Origin: Staphylococcus simulans
GTDB taxonomy: Bacteria > Bacillota > Bacilli > Staphylococcales > Staphylococcaceae
DNA length: 64,000 nt
Reading direction: 5' to 3'
Assembly: GCF_002994445.1 (NCBI RefSeq)
Contig: NZ_MRZJ01000001.1
Coordinates: forward strand, 186,001-250,000
The notes under the pieces were generated by a model. It made no database searches and was not told the origin of the DNA. It saw only the letters and a list, made by a program, of their open reading frames with translations. Made by a program: the position numbers and the translations under genes. Shown here one piece after another: positions 8,861 through 21,022 of this stretch. Position 1 is the first letter of the stretch. Every line of letters starts with the position of its first letter.

Positions 8861-9877
8861 ATGGATGACAGAATGGTAGATCAGTCCGTGCATGATGATG
8901 AATATTCATTTGAATTATCATTAAGACCGCATTTACTAAGACAATATATTGGCCAAGCATCAATTAAAGCCAATTTAGAAGTTTTTATCAAAGCAGCTAA
9001 AATGCGTGAAGAGCCATTAGACCATGTCTTATTATTCGGTCCCCCTGGACTCGGTAAAACGACACTGTCTAATATTATTGCGAATGAAATGGGTGTCAAT
9101 ATCAGAACGGTAACCGGTCCTGCAATTGAACGCCCAGGCGACTTAGCAGCCATACTCAATGGCTTGCAGCCGGGTGATGTCTTATTTATTGATGAAATCC
9201 ATCGCTTGAGCAGTGTAGTCGAAGAAGTGCTTTATCCTGCAATGGAGGACTTTTATTTAGATATTGTTATCGGTAAAGGCGAAGAAGCGAGAAGTATCCG
9301 CATTGACCTGCCTCCGTTTACACTTGTCGGAGCTACTACGAGAGCCGGCAGTTTAACTGGTCCGCTGCGCGATCGCTTTGGTGTACATTTGCGTTTAGAG
9401 TTTTATAAGGAAAATGAACTCAAAGATATTATTAAAAGAACAGCAGATGTCTTGGATACAGAAATCGATGATGAAAGTGCAGTTGAACTTGCAAAACGCA
9501 GCCGCGGTACACCGCGTATTGCGAATCGATTATTAAAACGTGTACGTGATTTCCAACAAGTAAATGAAGATGACAAAATTTATATTGAAACGACAAAACG
9601 TGCTTTACAGCTCTTGCAGGTAGATGATTATGGTTTGGATTACATTGACCATAAAATGATGCGTTGTATTATCAACCAATATAACGGCGGACCTGTCGGT
9701 TTAGACACCATTGCAGTTTCAATCGGAGAAGAACGTATTACTATTGAAGATGTCTATGAACCTTTCTTGATTCAAAAAGGGTTTTTAGAACGTACGCCTA
9801 GAGGCAGAAAAGCAACACCCCTAGCTTACGAACACTTTGGTACAGAACATGGAAAGAGGGACGATTTTGAATATTGA
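8861..9877 (+). CDS. ruvB: Holliday junction branch-migration ATPase RuvB
   Basis: AAA+ motor that drives branch migration with RuvA. The 338-residue protein has Walker A GPPGLGKT (about 60-67), Walker B LFIDEIH, sensor 1 GATTRAG, the arginine finger region GPLRDRFG, and a C-terminal winged helix. GGAGGGG precedes the ATG. The last codons overlap the queA start by 11 bases. Confidence 0.98.
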   Translation: MDDRMVDQSVHDDEYSFELSLRPHLLRQYIGQASIKANLEVFIKAAKMREEPLDHVLLFGPPGLGKTTLSNIIANEMGVNIRTVTGPAIERPGDLAAILNGLQPGDVLFIDEIHRLSSVVEEVLYPAMEDFYLDIVIGKGEEARSIRIDLPPFTLVGATTRAGSLTGPLRDRFGVHLRLEFYKENELKDIIKRTADVLDTEIDDESAVELAKRSRGTPRIANRLLKRVRDFQQVNEDDKIYIETTKRALQLLQVDDYGLDYIDHKMMRCIINQYNGGPVGLDTIAVSIGEERITIEDVYEPFLIQKGFLERTPRGRKATPLAYEHFGTEHGKRDDFEY

Positions 9878-10892
9878 AGAATTTGATTACCATTTGCCAG
9901 AATCACTGATTGCACAAACGCCTTTAAAAAACAGAGATACTAGTCGTTTGTTAGTGCTGCATAAAACGAATGGCGAAATTGAACATCGTCACTTTAAAGA
10001 TATTTTAGAATATATCAACCCAGGCGATACATTAGTATTAAACGATACGAAAGTGATGCCTGCACGTTTATTCGGAATAAAAGAAGATACAAAAGCAAAA
10101 GTTGAAATGCTGATGCTGACACAAATAGAAGGCGATGATTGGGAAGTATTGCTGAAACCTGCCAAACGTATTAAAGTCGGACAAAAATTATCATTTGGAG
10201 AAGGCAAAATTATTGCTGAGTGTGTAAAAGAATTAGAACAAGGCGGACGCATCATGCGTTTATCTTATGAAGGTATTTTGCAAGAACGTTTGGACGAGCT
10301 TGGAGAAATGCCTTTGCCGCCATACATCAAAGAGCGCTTAGATGACCCGGATCGTTATCAAACAGTGTATGCAAAAGCAGCAGGTTCTGCAGCTGCACCA
10401 ACAGCAGGACTGCATTTTACAGACGCATTATTAGAACAGCTGAAAGAAAAACAAGTGAATCTTGCTTTTGTGACATTACATGTCGGTCTGGGCACTTTCA
10501 GACCTGTCAGTGTAGAAAACATCGATGATCACAAAATGCATAGCGAGTACTATCAAATGTCGCAAGCAACAGCGGATTTATTGAATGAGACTAAGGCACA
10601 AGGAAAACGAATTATCTCTGTGGGTACAACTTCGACAAGAACACTTGAAACGATTCGCAGAGACCATGACCAATTCGTAGCAAAAAGCGGTTGGACAGAT
10701 ATATTTATTTATCCAGGCTTTGAATTTAAAGCCATTGATGGTTTGATTACGAATTTCCATTTGCCTAAATCAACACTTGTCATGCTGGTTTCAGCATTCA
10801 GTTCAAAACAATACATTTTAAATGCATATCAAACCGCTGTTGAAATGAAATATCGTTTCTTCAGTTTCGGCGATGCAATGTTAATTATTTAA
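9867..10892 (+). CDS. queA: tRNA preQ1(34) S-adenosylmethionine ribosyltransferase-isomerase
   Basis: QueA transfers and isomerises the ribosyl group of SAM onto preQ1 in tRNA, giving epoxyqueuosine. The 341-residue protein has the N-terminal [25 protein letters not shown] and the central GLHFTDALL and [10 protein letters not shown] signatures. TTG 9867 is chosen because AAAGAGGG lies seven bases before it and homologues start MNIEEFDY; this lies inside the ruvB end, so translation is coupled. Followed by tgt. Confidence 0.95.
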   Translation: MNIEEFDYHLPESLIAQTPLKNRDTSRLLVLHKTNGEIEHRHFKDILEYINPGDTLVLNDTKVMPARLFGIKEDTKAKVEMLMLTQIEGDDWEVLLKPAKRIKVGQKLSFGEGKIIAECVKELEQGGRIMRLSYEGILQERLDELGEMPLPPYIKERLDDPDRYQTVYAKAAGSAAAPTAGLHFTDALLEQLKEKQVNLAFVTLHVGLGTFRPVSVENIDDHKMHSEYYQMSQATADLLNETKAQGKRIISVGTTSTRTLETIRRDHDQFVAKSGWTDIFIYPGFEFKAIDGLITNFHLPKSTLVMLVSAFSSKQYILNAYQTAVEMKYRFFSFGDAMLII

Positions 10893-12050
<1,158 letters not shown>

Positions 12051-12066
12051 TTAAAGGAGAATGTTT

Positions 12067-12327
12067 GTGAATTTAACCGGTCTTATTTTACCTATTGCAT
12101 TACTAGCTTTAATGTGGTTCTTCATGATCAGACCACAACAAAAGCGTCAAAAAGAACACCGCGAAATGGTGAATCGTTTGGAATCAGGACAACACGTTAC
12201 AACAATCGGCGGAATCAAAGGTGTGGTTCGCGCAGTTGATGAAACAACAGTTGTGATTTCAGTTAACGATAAAGGCACTCAAATCACTTTTGAAAAAGGT
12301 GCTGTTAAACAAGTTAATCCAGACTAA
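12067..12327 (+). CDS. yajC: Preprotein translocase accessory subunit YajC
   Basis: A small Sec accessory protein: one N-terminal membrane helix (about 4-20) followed by the FFMIRPQQKRQKEH signature and a soluble domain. GTG 12067 gives 86 residues and sits eight bases after AAAGGAG; the ATG at 12061 abuts that site and is unlikely. It partners SecDF, encoded next. Confidence 0.94.
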   Translation: MNLTGLILPIALLALMWFFMIRPQQKRQKEHREMVNRLESGQHVTTIGGIKGVVRAVDETTVVISVNDKGTQITFEKGAVKQVNPD

Positions 12328-12396
12328 TCGCATATTGCGTTAACAAAGTATAGGTTTTTGAACAAAGCAATTCCTGTACATAGATTAACAACATTA

Positions 12397-12440
12397 CATC
12401 CCGTATAGATCCTTAGAGGATTTGTACGGGGTGTTTTTGT
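12397..12440 (+). terminator. Terminator after yajC
   Basis: CATCCCGTA and TACGGGGTG close an extended stem that also pairs GATCC with GGATT, followed by a run of five T. It ends the ruv-queA-tgt-yajC transcript. Confidence 0.9.
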
Positions 12441-12757
12441 TCATTTGAAATACTTCACTTCCTTGAAAAATAGTTTTAAATTAGTGTTAGAGCGTGTATA
12501 ATTCATTATTGGAATACGACTTAATAGGATTCTGTATAGTTCAACCGTAATTAAATCGCATTATAAATTAAGTTGAAATATGCATGAATTTCAATGCGGT
12601 CTGTTTTGAAAGTGAAGGAAGGATGTAGTAAGCTATAAAGGTTCATTCAAATAGATTGTATGTCAAAACAATTCACATAATGCAATGCAGTTTTGGCTTG
12701 CAGTTGGTTTGAAAAATCAAGTATGCTATTTACATAAGTAAATAATGAGGTGTTCAT
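12441..12757 (+). promoter_or_regulatory. Long secDF upstream region with two candidate promoters
   Basis: About 320 bases without a gene. A TATAAT at 12497-12502 has only a weak -35. A second candidate is TTGCAG (12698-12703), 18 bases, TATGCT (12722-12727), about 25 bases before the secDF ribosome-binding site GAGGTG. I see no open frame of useful size and no clear riboswitch motif. If the upstream promoter is used, secDF has a leader of roughly 250 bases. Confidence 0.4.
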
Positions 12758-15034
12758 GTGAAGAAAAACAGTAGAATAATTGCATTCTTGTTACTTGTTG
12801 TTTTGCTTTTTGCAGGCATGGGAGCTACATATAAGAGTGTAATTAAAGATGTTCGTTTAGGCTTGGACCTTCAAGGTGGATTTGAGGTACTTTACCAAGT
12901 AAATCCATTGCAAAAGGGTGATAAGATAGACGATAAGGCTGTACAAGCCACAGCCAAGACATTAGAAAACAGGGTTAACGTTTTAGGGGTATCAGAACCT
13001 AAAATTACAGTAGAAGATAATAACCGTATCCGTGTACAATTAGCGGGTGTCAAAAACCAAAATGAGGCAAGGGATATTTTATCTTCACAAGCGAATTTAA
13101 CGATTCGAGACTCTGATGACAATGTTAAATTAACAGGTAAGGATTTAGTTCAAGGTTCTGCGAAACAAGAATTCAAGCAGAATACAAATCAGCCGGCAGT
13201 TACGTTTAAATTGAAAGACAGCAAAAAATTCAAAAAAGTAACTGAAGAGATTTCAAAACGCAAAGAAAACGTAATGGTTGTTTGGTTGGACTATGAAAAA
13301 GGCGACAGTTACCAAAAAGAAAAAGATAAAAAAGATCCGAAATACGTATCAGCCGCTTCAGTTGATCAACCAATCAACTCAGACAGCGTAGAGATTTCTG
13401 GCGGATTCAACGGTGAAGAAGGCGTACAAAAAGCCAAACAAATTGCGGACTTATTGAACTCTGGTTCATTACCGGTTCAATTAAAAGAAATCTACTCTAA
13501 CTCAGTAGGTGCACAATTTGGTCAAGACGCACTTGATAAAACAATCTTCGGATCATTATTAGGTGTCGGCATTATTTATTTATTCATGGTAGGATTCTAC
13601 AGATTGCCGGGTATCATTGCCGTGATTACGTTGACAACATATATTTATTTAACACTTGTTGCATTCAACTTCATTCATGGTGTGCTTACATTGCCAGGTT
13701 TAGCCGCACTCGTATTAGGTGTCGGTATGGCAGTCGATGCGAACATTATCATGTATGAACGTATCAAAGATGAACTGAGAATCGGACGAACGTTGAAACA
13801 AGCGTTCCATAAAGCTAATAAGAGTTCCTTCATCACTATTTTAGATGCGAACTTAACAACTGTCTTAGCCGCAGCTGTACTGTTCTTCTTCGGTGAAAGT
13901 GCAGTTAAAGGTTTCGCAACAATGTTATTACTTGCGATTCTTATGAGTTTCGTAACAGCAGTATTCTTAACACGCATTTTATTATCACTGCTTGTACAAT
14001 CAAATTACTTCAAGAAAAGCTTTGGATTATTCGGTGTTAATAAAAAACATAGACATGATATCAACGAAGGTATCGATGTGTATCAATTGAAAACACCTTA
14101 TGACCACTGGAACTTTATGAAGCTTGCTAAACCATTGTTCTGGGCAAGCGGTGTGGTTATTGTTGCAGGTATCGTGATTCTGTTTATCTTCAAATTGAAC
14201 TTAGGTATCGACTTTACCAGCGGTACACGTGTTGATATGAAAGCAGATCACAAAATCACACAACAAGAAGTGACTAAAAAGATTGAAGATGCAGGTCTGA
14301 AAGCAGACAGAGTTGCATTATCAGGCAATAACGATAGTGCATCAGTTCAATTCAAAGATGATTTATCGAAAAATGAAGTGGCTAAAGTCAAATCAATGAT
14401 GAAAAAAGAATTCGGCAACGATCCGACTGTTAACACAGTATCGCCTGTAATCGGACAAGAGATTGCGAAAAACGCATTATTATCTCTGATTTATGCATCG
14501 ATCGGTATGATTATTTATATTTCACTACGATTCGAATGGCGAATGGGGCTTTCATCCATTATTGCATTGCTGCATGACGCGTTTATGATTGTCGCAGTGT
14601 TCAGTCTCTTCAGAATCGAAGTCGATGTAACATTTATCGCTGCAGTGTTAACTATCATCGGTTATTCAATCAACGATACTATCGTTACATTCGACCGTGT
14701 ACGTGAGAACTTGCATAAGATTAAAGTTATTACCAAACCAGAACAAATTGATAAAATTGTAAACCGTTCTATCCGACAAACAATGACACGTTCCATCAAT
14801 ACAGTATTGACTGTTGTGATTGTAGTCGTAGCATTATTAATCTTCGGTGCATCAAGTATCTTCAACTTTGCACTGGCATTATTAATCGGTTTAGTTTCTG
14901 GGGTATTCTCATCTATCTTCATTGCCGTTCCATTATGGGGCATGATGAAGAAAAAACAACTTAAAAATTCACCAAATCAAAAACTTGTGGTTCATCGTGA
15001 AAAACGTAAAAACGAAGACAAAATCCTTGTTTAA
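12758..15034 (+). CDS. secDF: Fused protein translocase subunit SecDF
   Basis: A proton-driven membrane component that aids late steps of Sec export. In Firmicutes SecD and SecF are one chain, here 758 residues with about 12 membrane helices. The SecD half shows VRLGLDLQGG, the P1 periplasmic-type domain, and LVLGVGMAVDANIIMYERIKDE around residue 325; the SecF half shows LGIDFTSGTR and IGYSINDTIVTFDRVREN. GTG 12758 follows GAGGTG. It has its own promoter region and terminator. Confidence 0.97.
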   Translation: MKKNSRIIAFLLLVVLLFAGMGATYKSVIKDVRLGLDLQGGFEVLYQVNPLQKGDKIDDKAVQATAKTLENRVNVLGVSEPKITVEDNNRIRVQLAGVKNQNEARDILSSQANLTIRDSDDNVKLTGKDLVQGSAKQEFKQNTNQPAVTFKLKDSKKFKKVTEEISKRKENVMVVWLDYEKGDSYQKEKDKKDPKYVSAASVDQPINSDSVEISGGFNGEEGVQKAKQIADLLNSGSLPVQLKEIYSNSVGAQFGQDALDKTIFGSLLGVGIIYLFMVGFYRLPGIIAVITLTTYIYLTLVAFNFIHGVLTLPGLAALVLGVGMAVDANIIMYERIKDELRIGRTLKQAFHKANKSSFITILDANLTTVLAAAVLFFFGESAVKGFATMLLLAILMSFVTAVFLTRILLSLLVQSNYFKKSFGLFGVNKKHRHDINEGIDVYQLKTPYDHWNFMKLAKPLFWASGVVIVAGIVILFIFKLNLGIDFTSGTRVDMKADHKITQQEVTKKIEDAGLKADRVALSGNNDSASVQFKDDLSKNEVAKVKSMMKKEFGNDPTVNTVSPVIGQEIAKNALLSLIYASIGMIIYISLRFEWRMGLSSIIALLHDAFMIVAVFSLFRIEVDVTFIAAVLTIIGYSINDTIVTFDRVRENLHKIKVITKPEQIDKIVNRSIRQTMTRSINTVLTVVIVVVALLIFGASSIFNFALALLIGLVSGVFSSIFIAVPLWGMMKKKQLKNSPNQKLVVHREKRKNEDKILV

Positions 15035-15049
15035 TTTGATTTTGGTATT

Positions 15050-15084
15050 AACTCTCAGACTTTTTCAGTCTGGGAGTTTTTTTA
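15050..15084 (+). terminator. Terminator after secDF
   Basis: AACTCTCAGACT and AGTCTGGGAGTT pair around a short T-rich loop, followed by seven T. Confidence 0.92.
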
Positions 15085-15175
15085 TGCGAAAGAAAAACAG
15101 GATTTCAGTAGAAGTTGCTTTTTATTTTTTGGGTTCTTCTGTATAATGACATGTGGAAAAGAGGGAAGTCGTTCT

Positions 15176-17449
15176 ATGATTAAAGCTAAGTATAAATGGG
15201 ACTTACAACAAAATAATACGGAAATCGCACCTGAAGTTGTACAATCATTGAAATTAACACCGATTGTGCAAAAAGTACTGCAAAGCAAAGGTATTGTTGC
15301 ACAAGATGAGATTCAAAAACTGCTTGCATCATCTCAGTTGAAACATGATCCGTTTTTATTAAGCGATATGCAGAAGACTGTTGATAGAATCAATCATGCA
15401 CTCGACAAAAAAGAGCGCATTTTGGTTTATGGAGATTATGATGCAGATGGTGTTACGTCTACTTCTATTTTAGTTACGGCTTTGCGTGAATTGGGAGCTG
15501 AAGTCGGCTGGTACATACCGAATCGTTTCTCAGAAGGTTATGGTCCGAATGAAGCAGCGTTTAAAAATGCGGCTGATGAAGGTATTAATCTAATTATTAC
15601 AGTCGATAACGGCATTCAAGGCCATCATGAAATTGAAGTCGCAAAATCATTGGGTATCGATGTGATTGTGACTGATCACCATGAAATCGGTGAAACTTTG
15701 CCGGACGCATATGCAATCGTACATCCAATGCATCCTGAATTTGATTATCCGTTCAAATATTTAAGCGGTGCAGGTGTTGCTTTGAAAATTGCACAAGCAT
15801 TACTGGATCATCCATCACCATCTTTTACGGCTTTAGCAGCTATCGGTACTGTAGCGGATTTAGTCTCATTAACAGATGAAAACCGTGCCATCGTTCAACA
15901 AGGATTGAAAGTTATGAACGATCAGCCGTTTGATTCAATCACAGCTTTATTGAATCAAGCAGGTCATAACGACGTGATTACAGAAGAAACTATCGGTTTT
16001 ATAATCGGTCCGAGATTAAATGCGGTCGGCCGCTTGGATGATGCAGGATTAGCTGCAGAATTATTAATGTGCGAAAGTGCAGATGAAGCTGAGTTCTTAG
16101 CTGAACAAGTTGAACACTTTAATCAAGAACGAAAAGATATCGTTCAAGAGATTGCTGAAGAGGCATTAGAGATGGCGCAAACAGAAGTCGATGCCGGAAA
16201 TCGTTTCTTAATTCTCGCTAAAGAAGGCTGGCATGAAGGTGTCTTAGGTATCGTTGCTTCACGTATCGTAGAAACATACGGCTTGCCGACAATCATTTTA
16301 AATATCGATACTGCACAAGACTTTGCGAAAGGTTCAGCACGAAGTATCGAGCAAGTATCAATGTATGAAATACTTGATAAAGAGCGCAGCTTGATTTCGA
16401 AATTCGGCGGCCACCATATGGCAGCAGGAATGACACTTCCAATAGAAAGTATCGAACCTTTGAAAGCAGCATTGAACCAACACATGGAAGAAATTGCACA
16501 AACAGAAGATTTAACGCCAAGAAAGAAAGTGGATTTAGTTTTGACCGAATCGGACATCACAGTTAAAAATATCGCAGATATTCAAAAACTGAGACCGTAC
16601 GGTACTGATTTTACAAGTCCGTTGTTCGAACTAGATAATGTTGTTGTCAAGCAAGCAAAAGGTATCGGACAAGAAGGCAAGCACTTGAAAATGACTTTAG
16701 GGGATTCAAAACTGCAAGCACTTTATTGGCAGCACGGAGAATATGCGAATCAGCTCGAACCGAATGAACCATTGAATATGATTGGTGCGCTTCAAATTAA
16801 TGAATGGAACGGCAATCAATCACCGCAGTTCATGGTGCAGGATATGGCCTCAGAAGCACTTCAAATTCTTGATTTCAGAGGCAAAGCGCGTCAACATGAA
16901 ATGCATGACGAAGCTTCTACAGCAGAAATTATCAATGCACAGCAAACTAAAACACATGAGCATCAATATTATTATGGGGATATGATTGATAGACCGTATG
17001 AACGCTATGTGTTTAAAGAATTGCCGTTGAATTTAGAAACAATGGAGACAACACTAAACTCCATGCAAGAGAGTCAGATTATTTTAGAATTAAAACATAA
17101 GCAGTCGATTTACTTTGACGGCATGCCGAGTATGAATCATTTTAAAGCGTGTTATAAAGCGCTGATGGCTAAGCATGAAGTCAAGCTTCAGCAAGACGGC
17201 ATGCAGTTATGCGAATTTCTGAAAATCAAGCCGCCATTGCTTATTTTTATCCTCAAAGTATTCAATGAATTGGATTTCATTGAGGATAATCATGGTATAA
17301 TCAAAGTGAACCAGAATGTGGTTAAAAAGGACATTGCATCCAGCAAGCTTTACCAAGCAAGACAAAAGCGGATGGATGTTGAAAAATTCTTATTGTATGA
17401 TGATTTTTCAAAAGTTAAAAATTGGATTAAAGCACAGCTAGCTAAGTAA
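15176..17449 (+). CDS. recJ: Single-stranded-DNA 5'-3' exonuclease RecJ
   Basis: Exonuclease of the DHH family acting in recombination and repair. The 757-residue protein has the metal-binding motifs DYDADGVTS (about 90), VDNGI, VTDHHE (DHH) and the DHHA1 motif GGHHMAAG near residue 420, followed by an OB fold and the C-terminal extension characteristic of Gram-positive RecJ. ATG 15176 is preferred over 15146 since GAGGGA lies between them at correct spacing. A TATAAT at 15142-15147 is a plausible -10. Confidence 0.95.
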   Translation: MIKAKYKWDLQQNNTEIAPEVVQSLKLTPIVQKVLQSKGIVAQDEIQKLLASSQLKHDPFLLSDMQKTVDRINHALDKKERILVYGDYDADGVTSTSILVTALRELGAEVGWYIPNRFSEGYGPNEAAFKNAADEGINLIITVDNGIQGHHEIEVAKSLGIDVIVTDHHEIGETLPDAYAIVHPMHPEFDYPFKYLSGAGVALKIAQALLDHPSPSFTALAAIGTVADLVSLTDENRAIVQQGLKVMNDQPFDSITALLNQAGHNDVITEETIGFIIGPRLNAVGRLDDAGLAAELLMCESADEAEFLAEQVEHFNQERKDIVQEIAEEALEMAQTEVDAGNRFLILAKEGWHEGVLGIVASRIVETYGLPTIILNIDTAQDFAKGSARSIEQVSMYEILDKERSLISKFGGHHMAAGMTLPIESIEPLKAALNQHMEEIAQTEDLTPRKKVDLVLTESDITVKNIADIQKLRPYGTDFTSPLFELDNVVVKQAKGIGQEGKHLKMTLGDSKLQALYWQHGEYANQLEPNEPLNMIGALQINEWNGNQSPQFMVQDMASEALQILDFRGKARQHEMHDEASTAEIINAQQTKTHEHQYYYGDMIDRPYERYVFKELPLNLETMETTLNSMQESQIILELKHKQSIYFDGMPSMNHFKACYKALMAKHEVKLQQDGMQLCEFLKIKPPLLIFILKVFNELDFIEDNHGIIKVNQNVVKKDIASSKLYQARQKRMDVEKFLLYDDFSKVKNWIKAQLAK

Positions 17450-17467
17450 TTAGGAGGATATATAGAA

Positions 17468-17986
17468 ATGGATTTAAAACAATATGTTTCAGAGGTACAA
17501 GATTGGCCGAAAGAGGGCGTAAACTTTAAAGACATCACAACAATTATGGATAACGGTGAAGCTTATGGCTACGCTACAGATCAAATCGTCAACTTTGCTA
17601 AAGAAAAAGAAGTTGATATCGTAGTCGGACCAGAAGCTCGCGGTTTCATTATCGGATGTCCGGTAGCTTACTCTATGGGAATTGGTTTTGCACCTGTAAG
17701 AAAAGAAGGTAAATTACCGCGTGAAGTCATTAAATACGAATATGACTTAGAGTATGGTACTAACGTTCTTACAATGCATAAAGACGCAATCAAACCAGGT
17801 CAACGTGTCTTAATTACTGATGACTTGCTAGCAACTGGCGGAACAATTGAAGCAACAATCAAACTTGTTGAGGAATTAGGCGGCATTGTAGCTGGTATTG
17901 CATTCATTATCGAATTGAAATACTTGCATGGTATTGAAAAAATAAAAGATTATGAAGTATTAAGTTTAATTTCATACGATGAATAA
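17468..17986 (+). CDS. apt: Adenine phosphoribosyltransferase
   Basis: Salvages adenine to AMP using PRPP. The 172-residue protein has the PRPP-binding motif [13 protein letters not shown] (about 116-128) and the flexible [11 protein letters not shown] region. It follows recJ by 18 bases with AGGAGG, so the two are co-transcribed; a terminator follows. Confidence 0.97.
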   Translation: MDLKQYVSEVQDWPKEGVNFKDITTIMDNGEAYGYATDQIVNFAKEKEVDIVVGPEARGFIIGCPVAYSMGIGFAPVRKEGKLPREVIKYEYDLEYGTNVLTMHKDAIKPGQRVLITDDLLATGGTIEATIKLVEELGGIVAGIAFIIELKYLHGIEKIKDYEVLSLISYDE

Positions 17987-17988
17987 TA

Positions 17989-18036
17989 GAATGTATCGCT
18001 TGCTTTCGTTTGGCAGGCGATACATTTATTTATTTG
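17989..18036 (+). terminator. Terminator after apt
   Basis: AATGTATCGC and GCGATACATT are perfect complements, extended by TTGC/GCAG, then TTATTTATTT. Confidence 0.9.
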
Positions 18037-18363
18037 CAATATCAGACTTTTATTTTTAAAATAAATATTAATTCCGTATAAAGAAAGGTTCGCTGTATAT
18101 TGCAGGATAATTGTGAATGTTTAAACAACGTGGTTCGTATAGTGGTTCAATTATCTGTCAATGTATAGTAGAATAGATATATTATTTAATATAAATGTAG
18201 GTCGCGGTTAAAGAATGAGGTCAATTGTATATGAGATAGGAGTGGTAACCTATCATCATTTTCAAAATACTTAAATAAAATTCATCTGAATTCTATGCGG
18301 TATGCCTCTTTATACTTGAAACATAACATTTATATGAAAAATGAATATGTGGGGGTGTCTAAT
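18037..18363 (+). promoter_or_regulatory. relA leader region
   Basis: A gene-free stretch. A candidate promoter is TTCAAT (18146-18151), 17 bases, TAGAAT (18169-18174). Downstream are a hairpin GATAGG/CCTATC (18235-18254), a small palindrome AATTC-ATCT-GAATT, and a 19-codon open frame from ATG 18215 with no convincing ribosome-binding site. The leader of about 180 bases could regulate relA, but nothing here matches a known riboswitch that I recognise. Confidence 0.35.
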
Positions 18364-20553
18364 GTGAATAATGAATATCCGTACAGTGCAGACGAGGTCC
18401 TGTACAAAGCAAAGTCTTATTTAAGTAAAGAAGAATATGAACATGTCCTTAAGAGTTATCATATTGCGTATGAAGCACACCAAGGACAATTCAGAAAAAA
18501 TGGTCTGCCATATATTATGCATCCCATTCAAGTGGCTGGAATTTTAACTGAAATGCATCTGGATGGTCCGACCATTGTTGCGGGCTTTTTACATGATGTT
18601 ATCGAGGATACGCCTTACACATTTGATGACGTAAAAGCAATGTTTAATGATGAAGTAGCCATGATTGTAGAAGGGGTTACTAAGTTAAAGAAAGTAAAGT
18701 ATCGTTCCAAAGAAGAACAACAAGCTGAAAACCATCGTAAATTGTTTATTGCGATTGCAAAAGATGTTCGGGTCATCTTAGTAAAATTAGCCGATAGACT
18801 GCATAATATGCGAACATTAAAAGCAATGCCGAGAGAAAAGCAAATCAGAATTTCTAAAGAAACATTAGAAATCTATGCACCGCTTGCACACCGTTTAGGG
18901 ATTAATACCATTAAATGGGAACTTGAAGATATCGCATTGCGCTATATTGACGGCGTACAGTACTTCCGTATTGTTAATCTCATGAAGAAAAAGCGCAGCG
19001 AGCGTGAAGCATATATTAAAAATGCAATTGAACGTATTCGTGCTGAGATGGATAAAATGCATATTGAAGGCGAAATTAATGGTCGTCCGAAGCATATCTA
19101 CAGCATTTATCGCAAAATGATGAAACAAAAGAAACAGTTCGATCAGATTTTCGACTTATTAGCTGTCCGTATTATTGTGGATTCGATTAAAGATTGTTAT
19201 GCGGTCTTAGGTTTGGTACATACGTTATGGAAACCTATGCCCGGAAGATTTAAAGACTATATTGCCATGCCGAAACAAAACATGTATCAATCCTTGCATA
19301 CGACTGTAGTCGGTCCGAACGGCGACCCGCTGGAGATTCAAATCAGAACGCATGAAATGCATGAAATAGCAGAACATGGGGTTGCGGCACACTGGGCATA
19401 CAAAGAAGGTAAAAAAGTAACAGATGATAATTCAGGTTATGCAAAAAAATTATCATGGCTGAAAGATTTGGCTGAAGCGGATAAAACAGCAAATGATGCA
19501 CAAGAATTCATGGAATCATTGAAGTTTGATCTGCAAAGTGATAAAGTATACGCCTTCACACCGCAAAGTGATGTTATCGAGCTGCCGTATGGTGCAGTGC
19601 CGATAGACTTTGCTTATGCTGTGCATAGTGAAGTCGGCAATAAAATGATTGGTGCGAAAGTCAACGGTAAAATCGAACCGATTGATTATGTACTGCAAAC
19701 TGGCGATATTGTTGAAATTCGTACGAGTAAACATTCGTACGGACCGAGTCGCGATTGGTTGAAAATTGTGCGCTCATCCAGTGCTAAAAGCAAGATTAAA
19801 AGTTTCTTCAAGAAACAAGATCGTTCTTCTAACATTGAAAAAGGTAAATTCATGGTAGAAGCTGAAATCAAAGAACAAGGTTTCAAAACAGAGGATGTTT
19901 TAACTGAATCTAATATTGAAATTGTGAATCAAAAATACAACTTCTCAAATGAAGATGATTTATTCGCAGCAGTCGGTTTCGGCGGTGTGACATCTTCTCA
20001 AATCGTCAACAAATTAACTGAGAAACAACGCATTCTTGATAAACAGCGTGCATTGAATGAAGCACAAGAAGTGACAAAATCAGTGCCGATTAAAGATAAT
20101 ATTACAACTGACAGCGGTGTGTATGTAGAAGGTATAGAAAACGTATTGATTAAATTATCGAAATGCTGCAATCCTATACCTGGAGACGACATTGTCGGTT
20201 ATATTACTAAAGGACATGGTATTAAAGTGCACAGAACCGATTGTCCGAACATTAAAAACGAAACAGAACGTTTAATCAATGTGGAGTGGGTAAAATCAAA
20301 AGACTCCACACAACGTTATCAAGTTGATTTAGAAGTAACCGCGTATGACCGTAATGGCCTGCTTAATGAAGTATTGCAGGCAGTGAATGCAACAGATAGT
20401 AATCTAGTTAAGGTTTCTGGTAAATCTGACGTAGAGAAAAATGCTATCATTAACTTGAGTGTTATGGTTAAAAATGTTAATGAAGTCTTCAAAGTTGTTG
20501 AGCGTATCAAACAACTAGGAGATGTTTATACAGTTACAAGAGTCTGGAACTAA
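18364..20553 (+). CDS. relA: Bifunctional (p)ppGpp synthetase/hydrolase (RSH)
   Basis: Long RSH enzyme of the stringent response. In 729 residues: HD hydrolase domain (HPIQVAGIL and FLHDVIEDT, both intact), synthetase domain ([12 protein letters not shown]; the RFKD form is typical of bifunctional enzymes), TGS domain, zinc-finger domain with CCNPIPGDD and the HRTDCPN cysteine, and a C-terminal ACT domain. GTG 18364 is chosen: GGGGGTG lies eight bases before and staphylococcal homologues begin [12 protein letters not shown]. Upstream in-frame ATGs lack a good site. Confidence 0.97.
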   Translation: MNNEYPYSADEVLYKAKSYLSKEEYEHVLKSYHIAYEAHQGQFRKNGLPYIMHPIQVAGILTEMHLDGPTIVAGFLHDVIEDTPYTFDDVKAMFNDEVAMIVEGVTKLKKVKYRSKEEQQAENHRKLFIAIAKDVRVILVKLADRLHNMRTLKAMPREKQIRISKETLEIYAPLAHRLGINTIKWELEDIALRYIDGVQYFRIVNLMKKKRSEREAYIKNAIERIRAEMDKMHIEGEINGRPKHIYSIYRKMMKQKKQFDQIFDLLAVRIIVDSIKDCYAVLGLVHTLWKPMPGRFKDYIAMPKQNMYQSLHTTVVGPNGDPLEIQIRTHEMHEIAEHGVAAHWAYKEGKKVTDDNSGYAKKLSWLKDLAEADKTANDAQEFMESLKFDLQSDKVYAFTPQSDVIELPYGAVPIDFAYAVHSEVGNKMIGAKVNGKIEPIDYVLQTGDIVEIRTSKHSYGPSRDWLKIVRSSSAKSKIKSFFKKQDRSSNIEKGKFMVEAEIKEQGFKTEDVLTESNIEIVNQKYNFSNEDDLFAAVGFGGVTSSQIVNKLTEKQRILDKQRALNEAQEVTKSVPIKDNITTDSGVYVEGIENVLIKLSKCCNPIPGDDIVGYITKGHGIKVHRTDCPNIKNETERLINVEWVKSKDSTQRYQVDLEVTAYDRNGLLNEVLQAVNATDSNLVKVSGKSDVEKNAIINLSVMVKNVNEVFKVVERIKQLGDVYTVTRVWN

Positions 20554-20569
20554 CTGAGGTGTTTATTAT

Positions 20570-21022
20570 ATGAGAGTAGTAGTACAACGTGTTAAACAAG
20601 CATCTGTAACAAATGACTCGATCAACGCATCTATCGGGAAAGGTTTATGTTTATTGGTCGGTGTCGGACAAGATTCTACAGAAGCAGATGTGAAAGCAGT
20701 AGCAAAAAAGATTGCAAACGCAAGAATATTTGAAGATGAACAAGGAAAAATGAATTTGAATGTACAGCAAATCGGAGGTTCTGTATTGTCGATTTCTCAA
20801 TTCACACTTTATGCGGATGTTAAGAAAGGCAACAGACCCGGATTTACAAATTCAAAAGCTCCTGATGAAGCGAATCGTTTGTATGAAGCTTTAAATGACG
20901 AATTACGACAATTCGATCTTGAAGTGAAGACAGGTGAATTCGGAACAGATATGTTGGTGGATATCGCAAATGACGGTCCTGTAACTATTATCTATGAAAG
21001 TCAGGACGGCAAAGTGATATGA
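20570..21022 (+). CDS. dtd: D-aminoacyl-tRNA deacylase
   Basis: Removes D-amino acids (and glycine from tRNA-Ala) misattached to tRNA. The 150-residue protein has the SQFTLYAD motif and the Gly-cisPro loop NDGPVT near the C terminus. It follows relA by 16 bases and overlaps lytH by four (ATGA), so relA-dtd-lytH form one unit. Confidence 0.96.
   Translation: MRVVVQRVKQASVTNDSINASIGKGLCLLVGVGQDSTEADVKAVAKKIANARIFEDEQGKMNLNVQQIGGSVLSISQFTLYADVKKGNRPGFTNSKAPDEANRLYEALNDELRQFDLEVKTGEFGTDMLVDIANDGPVTIIYESQDGKVI

Noticed and set aside
12600..12757. Arrest-peptide gene before secDF
   Set aside because: Only frames under ten codons are present, with no ribosome-binding site.
16144..16560. 138-codon minus-strand frame inside recJ
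   Set aside because: Shadow of recJ, no start signals, no family resemblance.
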